The notes under the pieces are model-generated. The model was not told the origin of the DNA and searched no databases. It was given only the letters and a program-made list of their open reading frames with translations. Shown piece by piece: positions 35,614 through 44,925 of a stretch of 64,000 nucleotides of DNA (within the stretch, counting starts at the first letter, position 1; each line of letters opens with the position of its first letter). The position numbers and the translations under genes are program-made. The stretch covers positions 7,237,501 through 7,301,500 of the forward strand of contig NZ_CP029190.1 in NCBI RefSeq assembly GCF_008642295.1, read 5' to 3'. The stretch is from Streptomyces venezuelae (GTDB taxonomy: Bacteria; Actinomycetota; Actinomycetes; Streptomycetales; Streptomycetaceae).

Positions 35614-38600
35614 TCACACATCCGCGGCGGGACAGGGCGGGTTGAAGTCGACCGCCGGGAAGTACTGGGCCCATTGGACTCTGTTGATCCGGGGATACGC
35701 GCTGTCGCAGACGCGGGCGGCGACCCGGTCCAGAGCGGTGTCCCACAGCCGGAGCGTGAAGTCGTTGCCGCCGGTGGCCAGGGTCTTGCCGCCCGGGCCG
35801 AATGCCACCGCCGGCACGGGGTTCGAGTGGCCGGTGAGGACCGTGGGACTGGGGGTGCCGGCCCCACCGCTCACCTCCCACAGCAAGGCCTTGCCGTCCG
35901 CGGCGCCGGCCGCCAGTCGGCGGCCGTCCGCGTCGAAGACCAGCGTGTAGAGCCAGGAGCCGGACGCCCGCAGCCGCGTCACCTTCGCCGGGCGGCCGGC
36001 GCGGCCGGTGTCGCCGGCCCTGCCTGCCCGGCCGATGGCGTCGGCGGTGTCGAGGTCGATCAGCCAGACCCTCTTGTCCGCTCGGTGGAAGGCGGCCAGT
36101 CTCCGGTTGTCGGGGCTGAACACGCCGCCGGTCAGAGGGTCCGACCGGAAGGGGGACGGCAGTTCCCGGGGGCTGCGCGGATCGCCGATGTCCCAGAACC
36201 GCAGCGAACCGGACTCGCCGGTGCTCGTCACCAGCGTGCGGCCGTCCGGCCGGAACGAGGCCATCGTGACATGCGGCCCGTTCGGCCCGCCCTCGCCGAT
36301 CCGGCTCAGCAGCCGCGGACGGTCAGGGTGGGTCAGGTCCCACAGTCCGGCCGTGTGTTGGGCCCAGACGGCCAGCAGGCGGCCGTCCGGGCCGAAGCCC
36401 ACCCCGCCGACTTCGCCGCCGCCGGGGCTGAAGGCCGAGGTCAGCCGCGGCTTCCGTGGATCAGTCACGTCCCAGACGCGTACGGTGGCGTCCTCGGCGG
36501 CGGTGACCAGGGTGCGCCCGTCCGGGCTGAACACCACGCACCGTACGAACCTGGTGTGTCCGTGCAGGACCGACAGCGGCCACAGGGCCCGGCCGCCGCC
36601 GGTGACCTGCCACAGCCGTGCGGTGCCGTCCCAGCTGGCGCTGGCGAGCAACCGGCCCCCGGGCCCGAACGCCACGGACGTCACCACGTCGTCGTGGGTG
36701 CCGAGCGACAGGTCCCGCAGGTCCAGGAGCCGGTCGGAGTTGGCGAGCGTACGGCCGTCCGGGGTGAACGCCGCTTGGTAGAACCCGCCCTGAACCGTGC
36801 TGGTCCGCTTCGGGCTCGCGGGGGCGGCGGAGACGTCCCAGAAGTGGGTGGACCCGCCCACCGAGACGAGCGTGCTGCCGTCCGGACTGAACGCCACCGA
36901 CCAGACGATCGCGGGATGGCCGAGCAGCACGGCCGGCGGCTTCGCCGAAGCCCTCACAGCCGGGTTGCCGTTGACCGTGCCGATATCGGCGATGTCCCAG
37001 ACGCGTGCGGCGCGATCCCAGCTCCCGGTCGCCACCAACCGGCCGTCCGGGCTGAAGGCAGCCGAGGTCACCGTGTCCGTATGTCCGCGGAGGACGTCGA
37101 GCAGGACCGGATGCGCGGGGTCGCCGACATCCCACAGTCTGGTGGTGGTGTCGCCGGTGGTCGCCAGCCTGCGGCCGTCCGGGCTGAACGTCGCCGAGGT
37201 GACCCCCTTGCCGGTATGGCCCGGCACGGTGGCCAGCAGCCGCGGCCGGCGGGGATCGGTCACGTTCCACAGCCGCGCCGCGCCGTCGGTGTGCCCGGTG
37301 GCGAGGACCCCGCCCCCGGGCCCGTACGCCACCCACGTCGGCGACGCGGCCGGCCGATCCGACGCGGCCGGCCGACCCGCCACATCCGGCACATCCGGCA
37401 GCGTGCTCAGCTCGGCGGGCGCCCGCCGGTTCGCCACGTCCCACAGCCTCACCGAGCGTTCGCTTGCCGTGGCCAGGACCCGGCCGCCCCCACCGAACGC
37501 CACCGCCATCATCCGCTCCGGCCGGCGCAGGACGGCCAGCTGTACGGGGTGGTGGGCGTCCCCGATGTCCCACAGCCGGACCGTACGGTCCCAGCTCGCG
37601 GTGGCCAGGACCGTGCCCTTCGGGGCGGCGGAGCTCGAGCTCGCCACGGAGATCGAGACCACGTCGGAGGTGTGCCCGGTGAGCCGGCCCGTGTACGGCG
37701 TCGCGTACGCGCTCATGAGCTGGTCGCGTACGTCGCCGGTGCCGGGGCCCGCGGGTGCTGCCAGCCGGTACGCGGCCAGGCTCAGCTGCGCGGCGAGCGC
37801 GGGATTGTGCTGCCGCACCTCGGCCGCGTCCGCGGCGGCCTTCCGCGCAATGGCCACATTGCGCTGCTCGATGGCCGAATCGCGCGAGTCGACCGCCAGC
37901 ACACCCGCGGTCGCCGCGATCACCACCAGCACGGTGAGCAGCGTGACCAACTGCCGCAGCCGGACCGTCCGCCGCCTGACCGCCGCCATCTCGCCGGCCT
38001 GCACTTCCCGGCTCGCATGGAGGAACCGCCGCTCCCTGGAGGTCAGCCGGCAGCCGTCCGCAGCGGCCAGGTCCAGCGCCGCCGCCAGGTCCAGGGCCGC
38101 GGCCAGACGGGCGCCCCGGTACAAGGCGTGCGGGTCGCGGTCCTGCGCCTCCCAGGCGGCGGTCGCCTCGGTGAGCTGCCGGTGCAGCAGCAGCCGTTCC
38201 CGGTCCTCGGTCAGCCAGCCGCGCAGCCTCGGCCAGCACCGGATGATCGCCTCGTGGGTGATCTCGACACATCCCTCGTCCAGCGTCACCAGCCGTTGCC
38301 GGGCCAGGGATTCGAGTACGAGGGCGGTGTCGGGACCCGGGTCCAGCTCGTCCCTGGTGATCCGGCGCCTGGTGTCCTCCGTACCGTCGCCCAGCGCGGT
38401 CAGCCGGAGGAACAGCGACCGGGCGAGGTTCTGCTGCCCCGGCGACAGCGCCCGGTAGGCGGACTCGGCGGTCTGCGCGAGTGCGTGCTGGATGCCGCCG
38501 GCCGCCAGATATCCGTCCAGGGTCAGGCGGTTGCCGCAGCGCCGGCGCCAGGTCTCGACCATCGCGTGCGAGACCAGGGGCAGCGCCCCCGGCTGACCGG

Positions 38601-39609
38601 TCGCGTCCGCGACCACGGCCGCCAGCAGCGGGCCGGTCACCGTGCAGTCGGCGAGCACGGCCGGCCGGGTGATGGCCTCGCGCAGCTCCTGGCTGCTCAT
38701 CGGGCCGACCGCGAGCTGCGCGTCGCGCATCACCTCGACCAGGCGGGGGTCCTGGACGCAGTGGCCGTAGAAATCGGCGCGTACCCCGAGCACCACCCGG
38801 GTCCGGCTGGTTGCCGCCGTGGTGGCGGCGACCAGCAGGGCAATGAACGCCTCTCGTTCACCCCGGTCCCGGCAGAGGGTGAAGACCTCCTCGAACTGGT
38901 CGACCACGACCAGCGCGTCGACGCCGGGTGTGCGGTCCATCGCGGCCACGGCCTGCCGGATCCGCAGGTGCAGCGCCGCGGGATCCTCCAGGAGCTCGGC
39001 CATCAGCGCGCCGGGAGCCTCTCCCGTCATCGCGGCCAGCTGGACCGCACACTCCTCCACGGGATGCGGGCCCGGCGTGAACAGCAGTACCGGCCACCCC
39101 GATCCTTGAACTCGGGCGACGAGCCCGGCCCGCAGCAACGAGGACTTCCCCGATCCGGACGGCCCGAAGACCGCCAGGAACCGGCGGTCGTGCACCTTCG
39201 CGAGCAGCTCGCCGGTCAGCCGCTCGCGCCCGAAGAAGCGGTCTGCGTCTTCCGGCTGGAAGGCGGACAGCCCCGCGTACGGCGCAATGCCCGGCCGGCC
39301 GGCCTCCGCGGCCCCATCGCCCCGTGCGCTCGCACGCGCGGCAGTCTCGGCGGCGACCTCATGCCAACGGGCCTCCCAGACGCGGCGGTCGCCCTGGCAT
39401 GCCCCGACGTACGCGAGTGTGACGGCAAGGCTCGGAAACGCGTGCCCGCCCGCGGCATCCGACAACGTCGTGGACGAATAGTGCGCTCTCTTGGCCAGCT
39501 CCCGATACGGCGGCCGTCCAGCCGCCTCGCGCAGCTTCCGAAGATCGGCCGCGAACCGTGTCAGCGGACCGGTGTCCAGGTCGTCGAGCGGGCGTTCGGG
39601 GCGTGGCAT
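35614..39609 (-). CDS. HTH-STAND (nSTAND1) ATPase with WD40 propeller
   Basis: This 1,331-aa protein has an XRE-like HTH at residues about 18-75 (YRELAKRAHYSSTTLSDAAG) and an nSTAND1 NTPase with FGRERLTGELL, Walker A GPSGSGKS (149-156) and Walker B ALVVVDQFEEVF (about 230-242). One transmembrane helix lies at about 555-580 (LVTLLTVLVVIAATAGVLAV), followed by about 14 WD40 repeats from residue about 640 to the end, each with FSPDGRxLA and WDxx. A short duplication LAAALDLAAALDLAAA precedes the helix. Such proteins are common in Streptomyces and have roles in signalling or anti-phage defence. Divergent from a secreted lectin gene across a strong inverted repeat. Confidence 0.93.
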   Translation of the reverse strand: MPRPERPLDDLDTGPLTRFAADLRKLREAAGRPPYRELAKRAHYSSTTLSDAAGGHAFPSLAVTLAYVGACQGDRRVWEARWHEVAAETAARASARGDGAAEAGRPGIAPYAGLSAFQPEDADRFFGRERLTGELLAKVHDRRFLAVFGPSGSGKSSLLRAGLVARVQGSGWPVLLFTPGPHPVEECAVQLAAMTGEAPGALMAELLEDPAALHLRIRQAVAAMDRTPGVDALVVVDQFEEVFTLCRDRGEREAFIALLVAATTAATSRTRVVLGVRADFYGHCVQDPRLVEVMRDAQLAVGPMSSQELREAITRPAVLADCTVTGPLLAAVVADATGQPGALPLVSHAMVETWRRRCGNRLTLDGYLAAGGIQHALAQTAESAYRALSPGQQNLARSLFLRLTALGDGTEDTRRRITRDELDPGPDTALVLESLARQRLVTLDEGCVEITHEAIIRCWPRLRGWLTEDRERLLLHRQLTEATAAWEAQDRDPHALYRGARLAAALDLAAALDLAAADGCRLTSRERRFLHASREVQAGEMAAVRRRTVRLRQLVTLLTVLVVIAATAGVLAVDSRDSAIEQRNVAIARKAAADAAEVRQHNPALAAQLSLAAYRLAAPAGPGTGDVRDQLMSAYATPYTGRLTGHTSDVVSISVASSSSAAPKGTVLATASWDRTVRLWDIGDAHHPVQLAVLRRPERMMAVAFGGGGRVLATASERSVRLWDVANRRAPAELSTLPDVPDVAGRPAASDRPAASPTWVAYGPGGGVLATGHTDGAARLWNVTDPRRPRLLATVPGHTGKGVTSATFSPDGRRLATTGDTTTRLWDVGDPAHPVLLDVLRGHTDTVTSAAFSPDGRLVATGSWDRAARVWDIADIGTVNGNPAVRASAKPPAVLLGHPAIVWSVAFSPDGSTLVSVGGSTHFWDVSAAPASPKRTSTVQGGFYQAAFTPDGRTLANSDRLLDLRDLSLGTHDDVVTSVAFGPGGRLLASASWDGTARLWQVTGGGRALWPLSVLHGHTRFVRCVVFSPDGRTLVTAAEDATVRVWDVTDPRKPRLTSAFSPGGGEVGGVGFGPDGRLLAVWAQHTAGLWDLTHPDRPRLLSRIGEGGPNGPHVTMASFRPDGRTLVTSTGESGSLRFWDIGDPRSPRELPSPFRSDPLTGGVFSPDNRRLAAFHRADKRVWLIDLDTADAIGRAGRAGDTGRAGRPAKVTRLRASGSWLYTLVFDADGRRLAAGAADGKALLWEVSGGAGTPSPTVLTGHSNPVPAVAFGPGGKTLATGGNDFTLRLWDTALDRVAARVCDSAYPRINRVQWAQYFPAVDFNPPCPAADV

Positions 39610-39671
39610 GGCCTCCCTCTCTGCACCTTCCTGCGGGTGACGCGTGGTGACAGATGGTGATTGTCCAGCTT

Positions 39672-39709
39672 TTGATGTCCGGAACCCCCGTTCCGGCGCC
39701 GGACATCAA
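39672..39709. promoter_or_regulatory. Inverted repeat between the STAND-WD40 and lectin genes
   Basis: TTGATGTCCGG (39672-39682) and CCGGACATCAA (39699-39709) form a perfect 11-bp inverted repeat. The 16-bp centre holds a second nested dyad with its left neighbour (GGAAC at 39681 and GTTCC at 39690). It sits 63 bp upstream of the STAND gene and 55 bp upstream of the lectin, a position suited to a shared operator. Confidence 0.6.
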
Positions 39710-39763
39710 CCGACGGCTAGACAAGGCCTGCGCAACTGCGCAAAGGCGAATCGAAGGAGAGTC

Positions 39764-40231
39764 ATGAGGTCTGTGCGACGACTGATGGTGCTGGCGGCGA
39801 CCACCGGGCTCCTGGCCGGAGTTGCCCTGACGGGCGCGCCCGCGTTTGCCGCGGCCCCGCTGCTCAAGTCCAATCTGAACGGAAGGTGTGCCGACATCTT
39901 CATGGCCCATCAGGAGAACGGCTCCTCCGTCGTGTCGTGGGACTGCCACGGAGGTCTCCACCAGCAGTGGCGCTGGGACGGTGAGCAGATCCGCTCCGGC
40001 CTGAACGGAAAGTGTCTGGAGATCTACGGCCCCCATCTGGGTGACCAGGGCTCGGTGGCCATGTGGGACTGCCACGGCGGTCTTCACCAGAAGTGGTTCC
40101 GGAACGGCAGCGAGATCCGCAACCGGGTGAACGGAAAGTGCCTGGACATCCTGGCCGGCCGTCCCGAGAACGGCCAGCTCCTGGTGAGCTGGGCGTGCAA
40201 CGGCGCGCGGAGCCAGAGCTGGGACTTCTGA
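39764..40231 (+). CDS. Secreted ricin-type beta-trefoil lectin
   Basis: This 155-aa protein has a Sec signal peptide (MRSVRRLMVLAATTG..., cleavage after APAFA near residue 29). The mature part is one beta-trefoil: three subdomains each with NGRC/NGKC and a QxW motif (HQQWRW, HQKWF, SQSWDF), with paired Cys in every subdomain. No enzymatic domain is attached, so it is a stand-alone sugar-binding protein, probably extracellular. ATG 39764 follows GAAGGAGAG. Confidence 0.93.
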   Translation: MRSVRRLMVLAATTGLLAGVALTGAPAFAAAPLLKSNLNGRCADIFMAHQENGSSVVSWDCHGGLHQQWRWDGEQIRSGLNGKCLEIYGPHLGDQGSVAMWDCHGGLHQKWFRNGSEIRNRVNGKCLDILAGRPENGQLLVSWACNGARSQSWDF

Positions 40232-40250
40232 ACCCAGGCGCTGATCTGCC

Positions 40251-40292
40251 CTGCCCGGCCCGGTACGCGATGTGGCGGGCCGGGCCGGGCAG
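40251..40292. terminator. Bidirectional hairpin terminator
   Basis: CTGCCCGGCCC (40251-40261) pairs perfectly with GGGCCGGGCAG (40282-40292). It lies between the convergent lectin gene and the gene at 40305. Confidence 0.6.
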
Positions 40293-40304
40293 CTGGATTC
40301 CGGA

Positions 40305-40814
40305 TCAGGCGTCGCTGGATGCGGTCTCGGCCTTGGGGTCGAACGGGACGGCTTTGAGGTGGTAGGTGGTGTCCACCCAGAAGTCGCCTGCCCGCGCCTT
40401 GATGGACAGTACGTACTCGCCCGGGGTGAGGGGGTCGAGTGAGCTCCACAGTCCCCAGGCCACCCGGGGGCCAAAGGCCCAGAATCGCTTGGAGGCCGCC
40501 TCGTGGAGCGGGAGCGGGATGCCGTTCAGATGGGCCTCGGCCTGTGCTGCCGGCACCCGCCTCGGCTGGGTGGAGAAGCCCAGCGCCAGGCGTTGCGTGT
40601 TGAACACGGGGAAGAACAGCGGGCGATCGGTCGGCACCGTGCAGCGCCGCACCACGCGTCCTCCGTACGTGCCCGCGAGGAACCAGACATCGGCCGACTG
40701 GCGCCAGTGGGCGTGCTCTCCTGTGGTGTCCTCCACCGGATTACGCCCGCTCGGGGCCGAGAAGGCCCACTTCCACCATCTCGCCGCAAGCTTTTCCGAA
40801 TCGACTCCGGTCAC
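40305..40814 (-). CDS. Conserved hypothetical protein with Trp-rich core
   Basis: About 169 aa from GTG 40814 (ribosome binding site GGGGGAGAA). It reads LAARWWKWAFSAPSGRNPVE near the N-terminus, then HWRQSADVWFLAGTYGG and VRRCTVPTDRPLFFPVFNTQ, suggesting a small all-beta protein. The family is not recognised by name, and no signal peptide or membrane helix is seen. The longer frame to 40862 is possible. Confidence 0.65.
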   Translation of the reverse strand: MTGVDSEKLAARWWKWAFSAPSGRNPVEDTTGEHAHWRQSADVWFLAGTYGGRVVRRCTVPTDRPLFFPVFNTQRLALGFSTQPRRVPAAQAEAHLNGIPLPLHEAASKRFWAFGPRVAWGLWSSLDPLTPGEYVLSIKARAGDFWVDTTYHLKAVPFDPKAETASSDA

Positions 40815-40966
40815 AGCACTTCTCCCCCCTCCCACGCCTGCTGACCAGGCAATCGTGCGCACGGTATCGCACGCATGCGCGAACTCCGCGGCGGGGTCAG
40901 CCGGCCCGCCGGGCCCGGCAGGGGAGGACGAGGGGACGCCGAGGGGAGGACGTAGGGTTCTGCCTC

Positions 40967-41905
40967 GTGCCCCTGCTAGAGATATCCGACCTGATCACGG
41001 CGGTGGAACCGCGCAGCGCCCACCGGCTCCCGGTCCGGCGCGCCGACGTGATCCGGCAGCTCCGCGAGAGCGGAGACGAGCGCGCCGCCCGGCTCGTTGC
41101 CGAGCTGCCCGTGGACCAGGACGGCGTACTCGACCCGCACGCCGTGGACCGCCTGCTCATCAGCGTGCACACCGAGCTCCAGCGCCTGAACGAGGAGCTG
41201 CGGATCGGCCACCGCCTGGTCCACCTGCTCGGCCCGCTCTTCACCGCCATCCGGTCGACTGCCGGGCAGCAAGGCCCGTACCGCCTGGTCGACGTCGGTT
41301 GCGGTCTGGGCTACGCGATCCGCTGGCTGGCGGCCACCAACGCCCTCGGCGCGGACGTCGAGCTGGTCGGGGTCGATCTCGATGCCGCGCTCGTCGGCGA
41401 AGCGGACCGGCTCGCCCGCGCAGAGGACCTCGACTGCCGCTTCGTCCACGGCAACGCCTTCGACCTGCCGGAGGCCGCGACCGTCTACATCTCCACCGGG
41501 GTCCTGCACCATTTCCGCGGCCCCGCCCTGGCCGAGTTCTTCCAGGCCCAGGCCGCCTCACCGGCCCTCGCCTTCTGCCACTTCGACATCGCCGCGACCC
41601 GCCTCGCGCCGATCGGCGCCCGGATCTTCCACCGTGCCCGGATGCGCAACCCGCTCGGCCGCCACGACGGCGTCGTCTCCGCACTGCGCGCGCACAGCGA
41701 CGAGACGCTGCTGCGCGCCGCTGCGGTACCCGGCATCCGCCCACTGCTGTACGAGCCGCGCGGCGCGGTGAATCCGTTCTGCACCACTCTGCGCCCGATC
41801 ATCGGGGTGCGCCCGCACCTGGAGGCGCCGCTTCGCAGCGCCCTCGGACGGGACGCGCGCCGCATCGTCGGCCCGGAGCAGCTTGCCGAGGCCGGCCGCC
41901 GATGA
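40967..41905 (+). CDS. Class I SAM-dependent methyltransferase
   Basis: This 312-aa protein has a helical N-terminal domain (residues 1-100) and then a Rossmann methyltransferase: motif I LVDVGCGLGYAIRWLA (near 105-120), acidic end of beta-2 VELVGVDLDAA, and TVYISTGVLHHFRGPALAEF. It probably methylates a small molecule; the substrate is not evident. GTG start. Its TGA overlaps the ATG of the following membrane-protein gene by 4 bp, so the two are translationally coupled. Confidence 0.88.
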   Translation: MPLLEISDLITAVEPRSAHRLPVRRADVIRQLRESGDERAARLVAELPVDQDGVLDPHAVDRLLISVHTELQRLNEELRIGHRLVHLLGPLFTAIRSTAGQQGPYRLVDVGCGLGYAIRWLAATNALGADVELVGVDLDAALVGEADRLARAEDLDCRFVHGNAFDLPEAATVYISTGVLHHFRGPALAEFFQAQAASPALAFCHFDIAATRLAPIGARIFHRARMRNPLGRHDGVVSALRAHSDETLLRAAAVPGIRPLLYEPRGAVNPFCTTLRPIIGVRPHLEAPLRSALGRDARRIVGPEQLAEAGRR

Positions 41906-42414
41906 CGCCCGCCATAGCGCTCGTCCTCCTCGGCCTGGTCGACGCGGCGTTCAGCGGCTTCCGCGCCTACGCCGGCACCGACGCCCGTATCCGCAAACAA
42001 CGGTTCAACGCCCGGGCCGCCGTGCGTGGGCTGGCCGTCGGGGCCGTGCTGCTGCTCGCCCCCGTGCTGACCGCCGTCCTCCTGCTGATGACCGCACGCG
42101 ACCAGGGACGGACCTACGACAGGCTGACGGCCGGCGGCTTCGGCTACCTGCTCCCGCTCACCGTCTACGCCACCGCCGTACTGCTCTCGCTCGCCGCCTA
42201 CTTCGCCCTGCCGTTCCGCGCCAGCACCCTCGCGACAGTCGTCGGCCTCGGCCCGCTGACCCTGCTGCGCCCGCTCGCCCTTGCCGCCGCCTGCCTCGGC
42301 GCGGTCCTCAACGGCGGCGGTGGGTCAGCCCTGCTGGTCGGCACGATCGCAGGCGCCGCCGTGCTCTGCGTCGAGCCTGCGGTACACCGACGCTGGTACC
42401 GCCACGTGCAGTAG
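41902..42414 (+). CDS. Small integral membrane protein coupled to the methyltransferase
   Basis: This 170-aa protein has four to five hydrophobic segments (MTPAIALVLLGLVDAAFSGF at the N-terminus, VGAVLLLAPVLTAVLLLMTA, LPLTVYATAVLLSLAAYFAL). Start ATGA overlaps the methyltransferase stop. The family is not recognised. Coupled expression suggests a joint function, perhaps in membrane-associated modification. Confidence 0.75.
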   Translation: MTPAIALVLLGLVDAAFSGFRAYAGTDARIRKQRFNARAAVRGLAVGAVLLLAPVLTAVLLLMTARDQGRTYDRLTAGGFGYLLPLTVYATAVLLSLAAYFALPFRASTLATVVGLGPLTLLRPLALAAACLGAVLNGGGGSALLVGTIAGAAVLCVEPAVHRRWYRHVQ

Positions 42415-42526
42415 AGAACCCGTGTGACGCCGACGCCGGTCACCCGCCGCGGCCCGCCGATACAACTATCCGCCCGCCCCCCCCGAGTCACAACGGGGAC
42501 AGACCTGATCCACCATGGGAGAACGT

Positions 42527-43321
42527 GTGAGCACCGCAGGTGGCAGACCAGACGGCAGACGGCGCACGGCGGCCACAGGGCTTTTGCTGGCAGCAGCCCT
42601 GACCACCGCCGTGGGCTGCACCGCCGCCACCCCGAAACCGGCCACGGCAACGGCCGCGGCGGACACCTCACCCGCCACGCTATCGCCGTCGCCGACGTCG
42701 GCGACGTCATCCGCACCCCGCCCGCTCCCCGCCGCCGAACTGCTGACGGCCGCCCTGCCGGACGGCGAGGTCGCTCCCGCCGGATCCAGCGAAAAGAAGG
42801 TGCACGAACCCGACCCGGCGCGGTCGCCCGTGCCCCTCAGCGATCCCCATTGCGTCCTGGTCTTCGACCCGTATCGGGGGAGGCCGTGGCCTCCGACGGT
42901 GATTCAGACCTTCCACAGCAAGGAGAACCTGGAGTGGACCGGCCGGACCACGCTCACCGCCCACCCCGGACCGGCCGGGGCCGCCGCGGAGTTCGAACGG
43001 CTCCGCACGGCCATGCAGGCTTGCCGGGAGTACCGCGTGCCCGGCGTCGGCAGCGGCACGCGTGCCACCCTCGCCCCTGTACGGGCGCCCGGGCTGGGCG
43101 ACGAGGCCGTGGCCTATACCCAGACGTCCTGCACCGATGTCAGTGACATCAACCCCGATGCGAAGGAGGTCTGCACCATCAACAGGACCACAGTGGTGCG
43201 CGTCGGCTCGGTGATAGCCGAGTTCGACCTGGCCCCGTCCCCGTCGGTGGAAACCATGGAGTTCCCAGCCGAGCTCATGGCCCGCCAGGTACAGCGGCTA
43301 CGCGACCTACGCCAGTCCTAG
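42527..43321 (+). CDS. Secreted lipoprotein, sensor-domain-like
   Basis: About 264 aa with a lipoprotein signal: RRR followed by GLLLAAALTTAVGC (Cys31 lipidated). A Thr/Pro/Ser linker leads to a globular domain with conserved Cys pairs (MQACREYR, SCTDVSD, VCTINRTT), resembling PknH-like extracellular sensor domains of actinobacteria. Anchored on the outer membrane face; ligand unknown. ATG 42515 is the alternative start. Confidence 0.75.
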   Translation: MSTAGGRPDGRRRTAATGLLLAAALTTAVGCTAATPKPATATAAADTSPATLSPSPTSATSSAPRPLPAAELLTAALPDGEVAPAGSSEKKVHEPDPARSPVPLSDPHCVLVFDPYRGRPWPPTVIQTFHSKENLEWTGRTTLTAHPGPAGAAAEFERLRTAMQACREYRVPGVGSGTRATLAPVRAPGLGDEAVAYTQTSCTDVSDINPDAKEVCTINRTTVVRVGSVIAEFDLAPSPSVETMEFPAELMARQVQRLRDLRQS

Positions 43322-43371
43322 CCAGTGATCTCGCCGGCCGGGGGCGCCAAATGCCCCCGAAGCGGGACGGA

Positions 43372-43842
43372 TCAGGATACCGACCCCAGCCCGTCCCGCA
43401 GCCGCTCGGCGAACGCCCGCGCGGCGGCCAGGTCCCCGGCGTTCGGCCGCTGCCTGTTGATACCGCCAATGAGCCGGAAAGGCGCCCAGGTGTCGAACGC
43501 CCGGCACGAAAAGCTCCCGTCCACCTCGAAGCCCTTGCCTTCGAGCAGCCGGACCAAGGGGCGGGTGAAAGGAGCCGGCGGGATCTCGGGGAGCCCGCTG
43601 GTGGCGAACACGAACGCCCGGCCCCGCCCGGTGGGAAGCGCCTTGACGAAGTCGGTCAAACGGGGATGGAGCCTGCTGTAGAAGACGCCAGAGCCGAACC
43701 CCACGAGCTCGGCGCCGGCCAGCTCCGCCAGGTCGGCCTGCTCGGGGGAGACGACCTTCGCGCCGAGCACCTGGGCCATGGCGTCGGCGACACGACGCGT
43801 ATTGCCGTGCGACACGGAGGCGCACACGATGACTGCCTTCAT
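43372..43842 (-). CDS. Flavodoxin family protein
   Basis: This 156-aa protein starts MKAVIVCASVSHGNTRRVAD, with the FMN phosphate loop in SVSHGNT, then LVGFGSGVFYSRLHP and AFVFATSGLPEIPPAPF in place of the second FMN loop. It should be an FMN-binding electron carrier or reductase. ATG 43842 follows AGAAGGGA. The region upstream is a short GC-poor stretch that may hold its promoter. Confidence 0.88.
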   Translation of the reverse strand: MKAVIVCASVSHGNTRRVADAMAQVLGAKVVSPEQADLAELAGAELVGFGSGVFYSRLHPRLTDFVKALPTGRGRAFVFATSGLPEIPPAPFTRPLVRLLEGKGFEVDGSFSCRAFDTWAPFRLIGGINRQRPNAGDLAAARAFAERLRDGLGSVS

Positions 43843-43954
43843 TCTCGCGATCCCTTCTCTCGTTTCCGGAATGAGGACAGCGCAGCGGCGTCCGATGTGA
43901 CGCCACTCGAATGTGATGCAGGTCACACCGCACGGGGAAGGTCAAGGCACCCCG

Positions 43955-44857
43955 TCAGACAGATCGCTTGGCCCCGTAATAGCCATGGCGCATCCGAAAC
44001 CTCATGGGATCGGTACCGACCGCCTGGATGTGCTTGATCAGCATCGACCGCAGCGGCTCCGGCAGTCGTTTGCCATGTGCTCCGGTCCATTCGAGAGACC
44101 CGAAGAGTTGAGCCGCACCATCGAGTTGGGCAGAACTCGGCGGACGGGTGGTGAGCGCGGCGAGGATAAGGCCGGGATCTTCGGACAGGAGCTGCTGCTC
44201 GACCGCCATGTCGTACCACTTCAGGCCCCCGGTGGACTCCCTGGCGGGAACCCCGGCCCATGCCAGCAGGAAGCAGATCCGCTCGATCCCATCGGGATAG
44301 GCCGCTCGGACGAGCGCGGCAAGCCGAGCCTTGGCGTCGCGAACTCGGCCTGACCAGGCTTCCAGGTCACGCCCCGGCGGGTCGGACACCTCCATGGCCG
44401 TCTCGCGCAGCCCGGCGGGCGCGGCCTGGAGCCAACGCAGCCGGCGCCGCTCCTCCTCGGCCTCCTGCCCGGCCAGCTCCGCCTGGACCTCCCGAGATCC
44501 GGTCAGGCCTCGCTCCGCCAGCCACTCGGTCAGTGCCGGACCATCCTTCAGGTCGGCATCGCAGTGACCGATCCCTCGAAGACCGGACTGGTGGTGCAGC
44601 GTCCAGCAGGCGATCAGCTCGCCGTTCACATCGTGAACCATGATCGTCGGCCAGCCGTTGCACCGGCACCGGTCGCCGGTACCGCCGTCCACAATGGCCA
44701 GCACTCGAGCCAAGTCGGCGATCTGGGCACCGGTCACCACGATCCGCGCCACGTCACCTGAATCCGCCTCGCCAGGAGATCCCTCGGCGATCACGACGCG
44801 CCCAGCACGGTTCAGTACAGCGCGGAGGCGCGCTGTTGTCGGAGCGCCCTCATCCAT
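43955..44857 (-). CDS. Conserved hypothetical protein, unrecognised
   Basis: About 300 aa (MDEGAPTTARLRAVLNRAGR). Visible: RCRCNGWPTIMVHDVNGELI, then CWTLHHQSGLRGIGHCDADL with Cys and His residues that could bind zinc, then a helical region with EEERRRLRWLQAAPAG and a C-terminal helical domain ending MRHGYYGAKRSV. I do not recognise the family. The start is uncertain between ATG 44857, GTG 44881 and ATG 44917. Confidence 0.65.
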   Translation of the reverse strand: MDEGAPTTARLRAVLNRAGRVVIAEGSPGEADSGDVARIVVTGAQIADLARVLAIVDGGTGDRCRCNGWPTIMVHDVNGELIACWTLHHQSGLRGIGHCDADLKDGPALTEWLAERGLTGSREVQAELAGQEAEEERRRLRWLQAAPAGLRETAMEVSDPPGRDLEAWSGRVRDAKARLAALVRAAYPDGIERICFLLAWAGVPARESTGGLKWYDMAVEQQLLSEDPGLILAALTTRPPSSAQLDGAAQLFGSLEWTGAHGKRLPEPLRSMLIKHIQAVGTDPMRFRMRHGYYGAKRSV

Positions 44858-44925
44858 GCCCGCCGTTCCCTCGTAGATCACGCCCGCGAGGATACTGCCG
44901 CCCGTCCCGCAAACCATGGCGCGAT

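Noticed and set aside
35611..39660. Plus-strand open frame of about 1,350 codons opposite the STAND-WD40 gene
   Set aside because: It mirrors the WD40 gene with GC-biased codons, is rich in Arg/Pro/Gly and has no recognisable motif. The minus-strand protein has clear domains.
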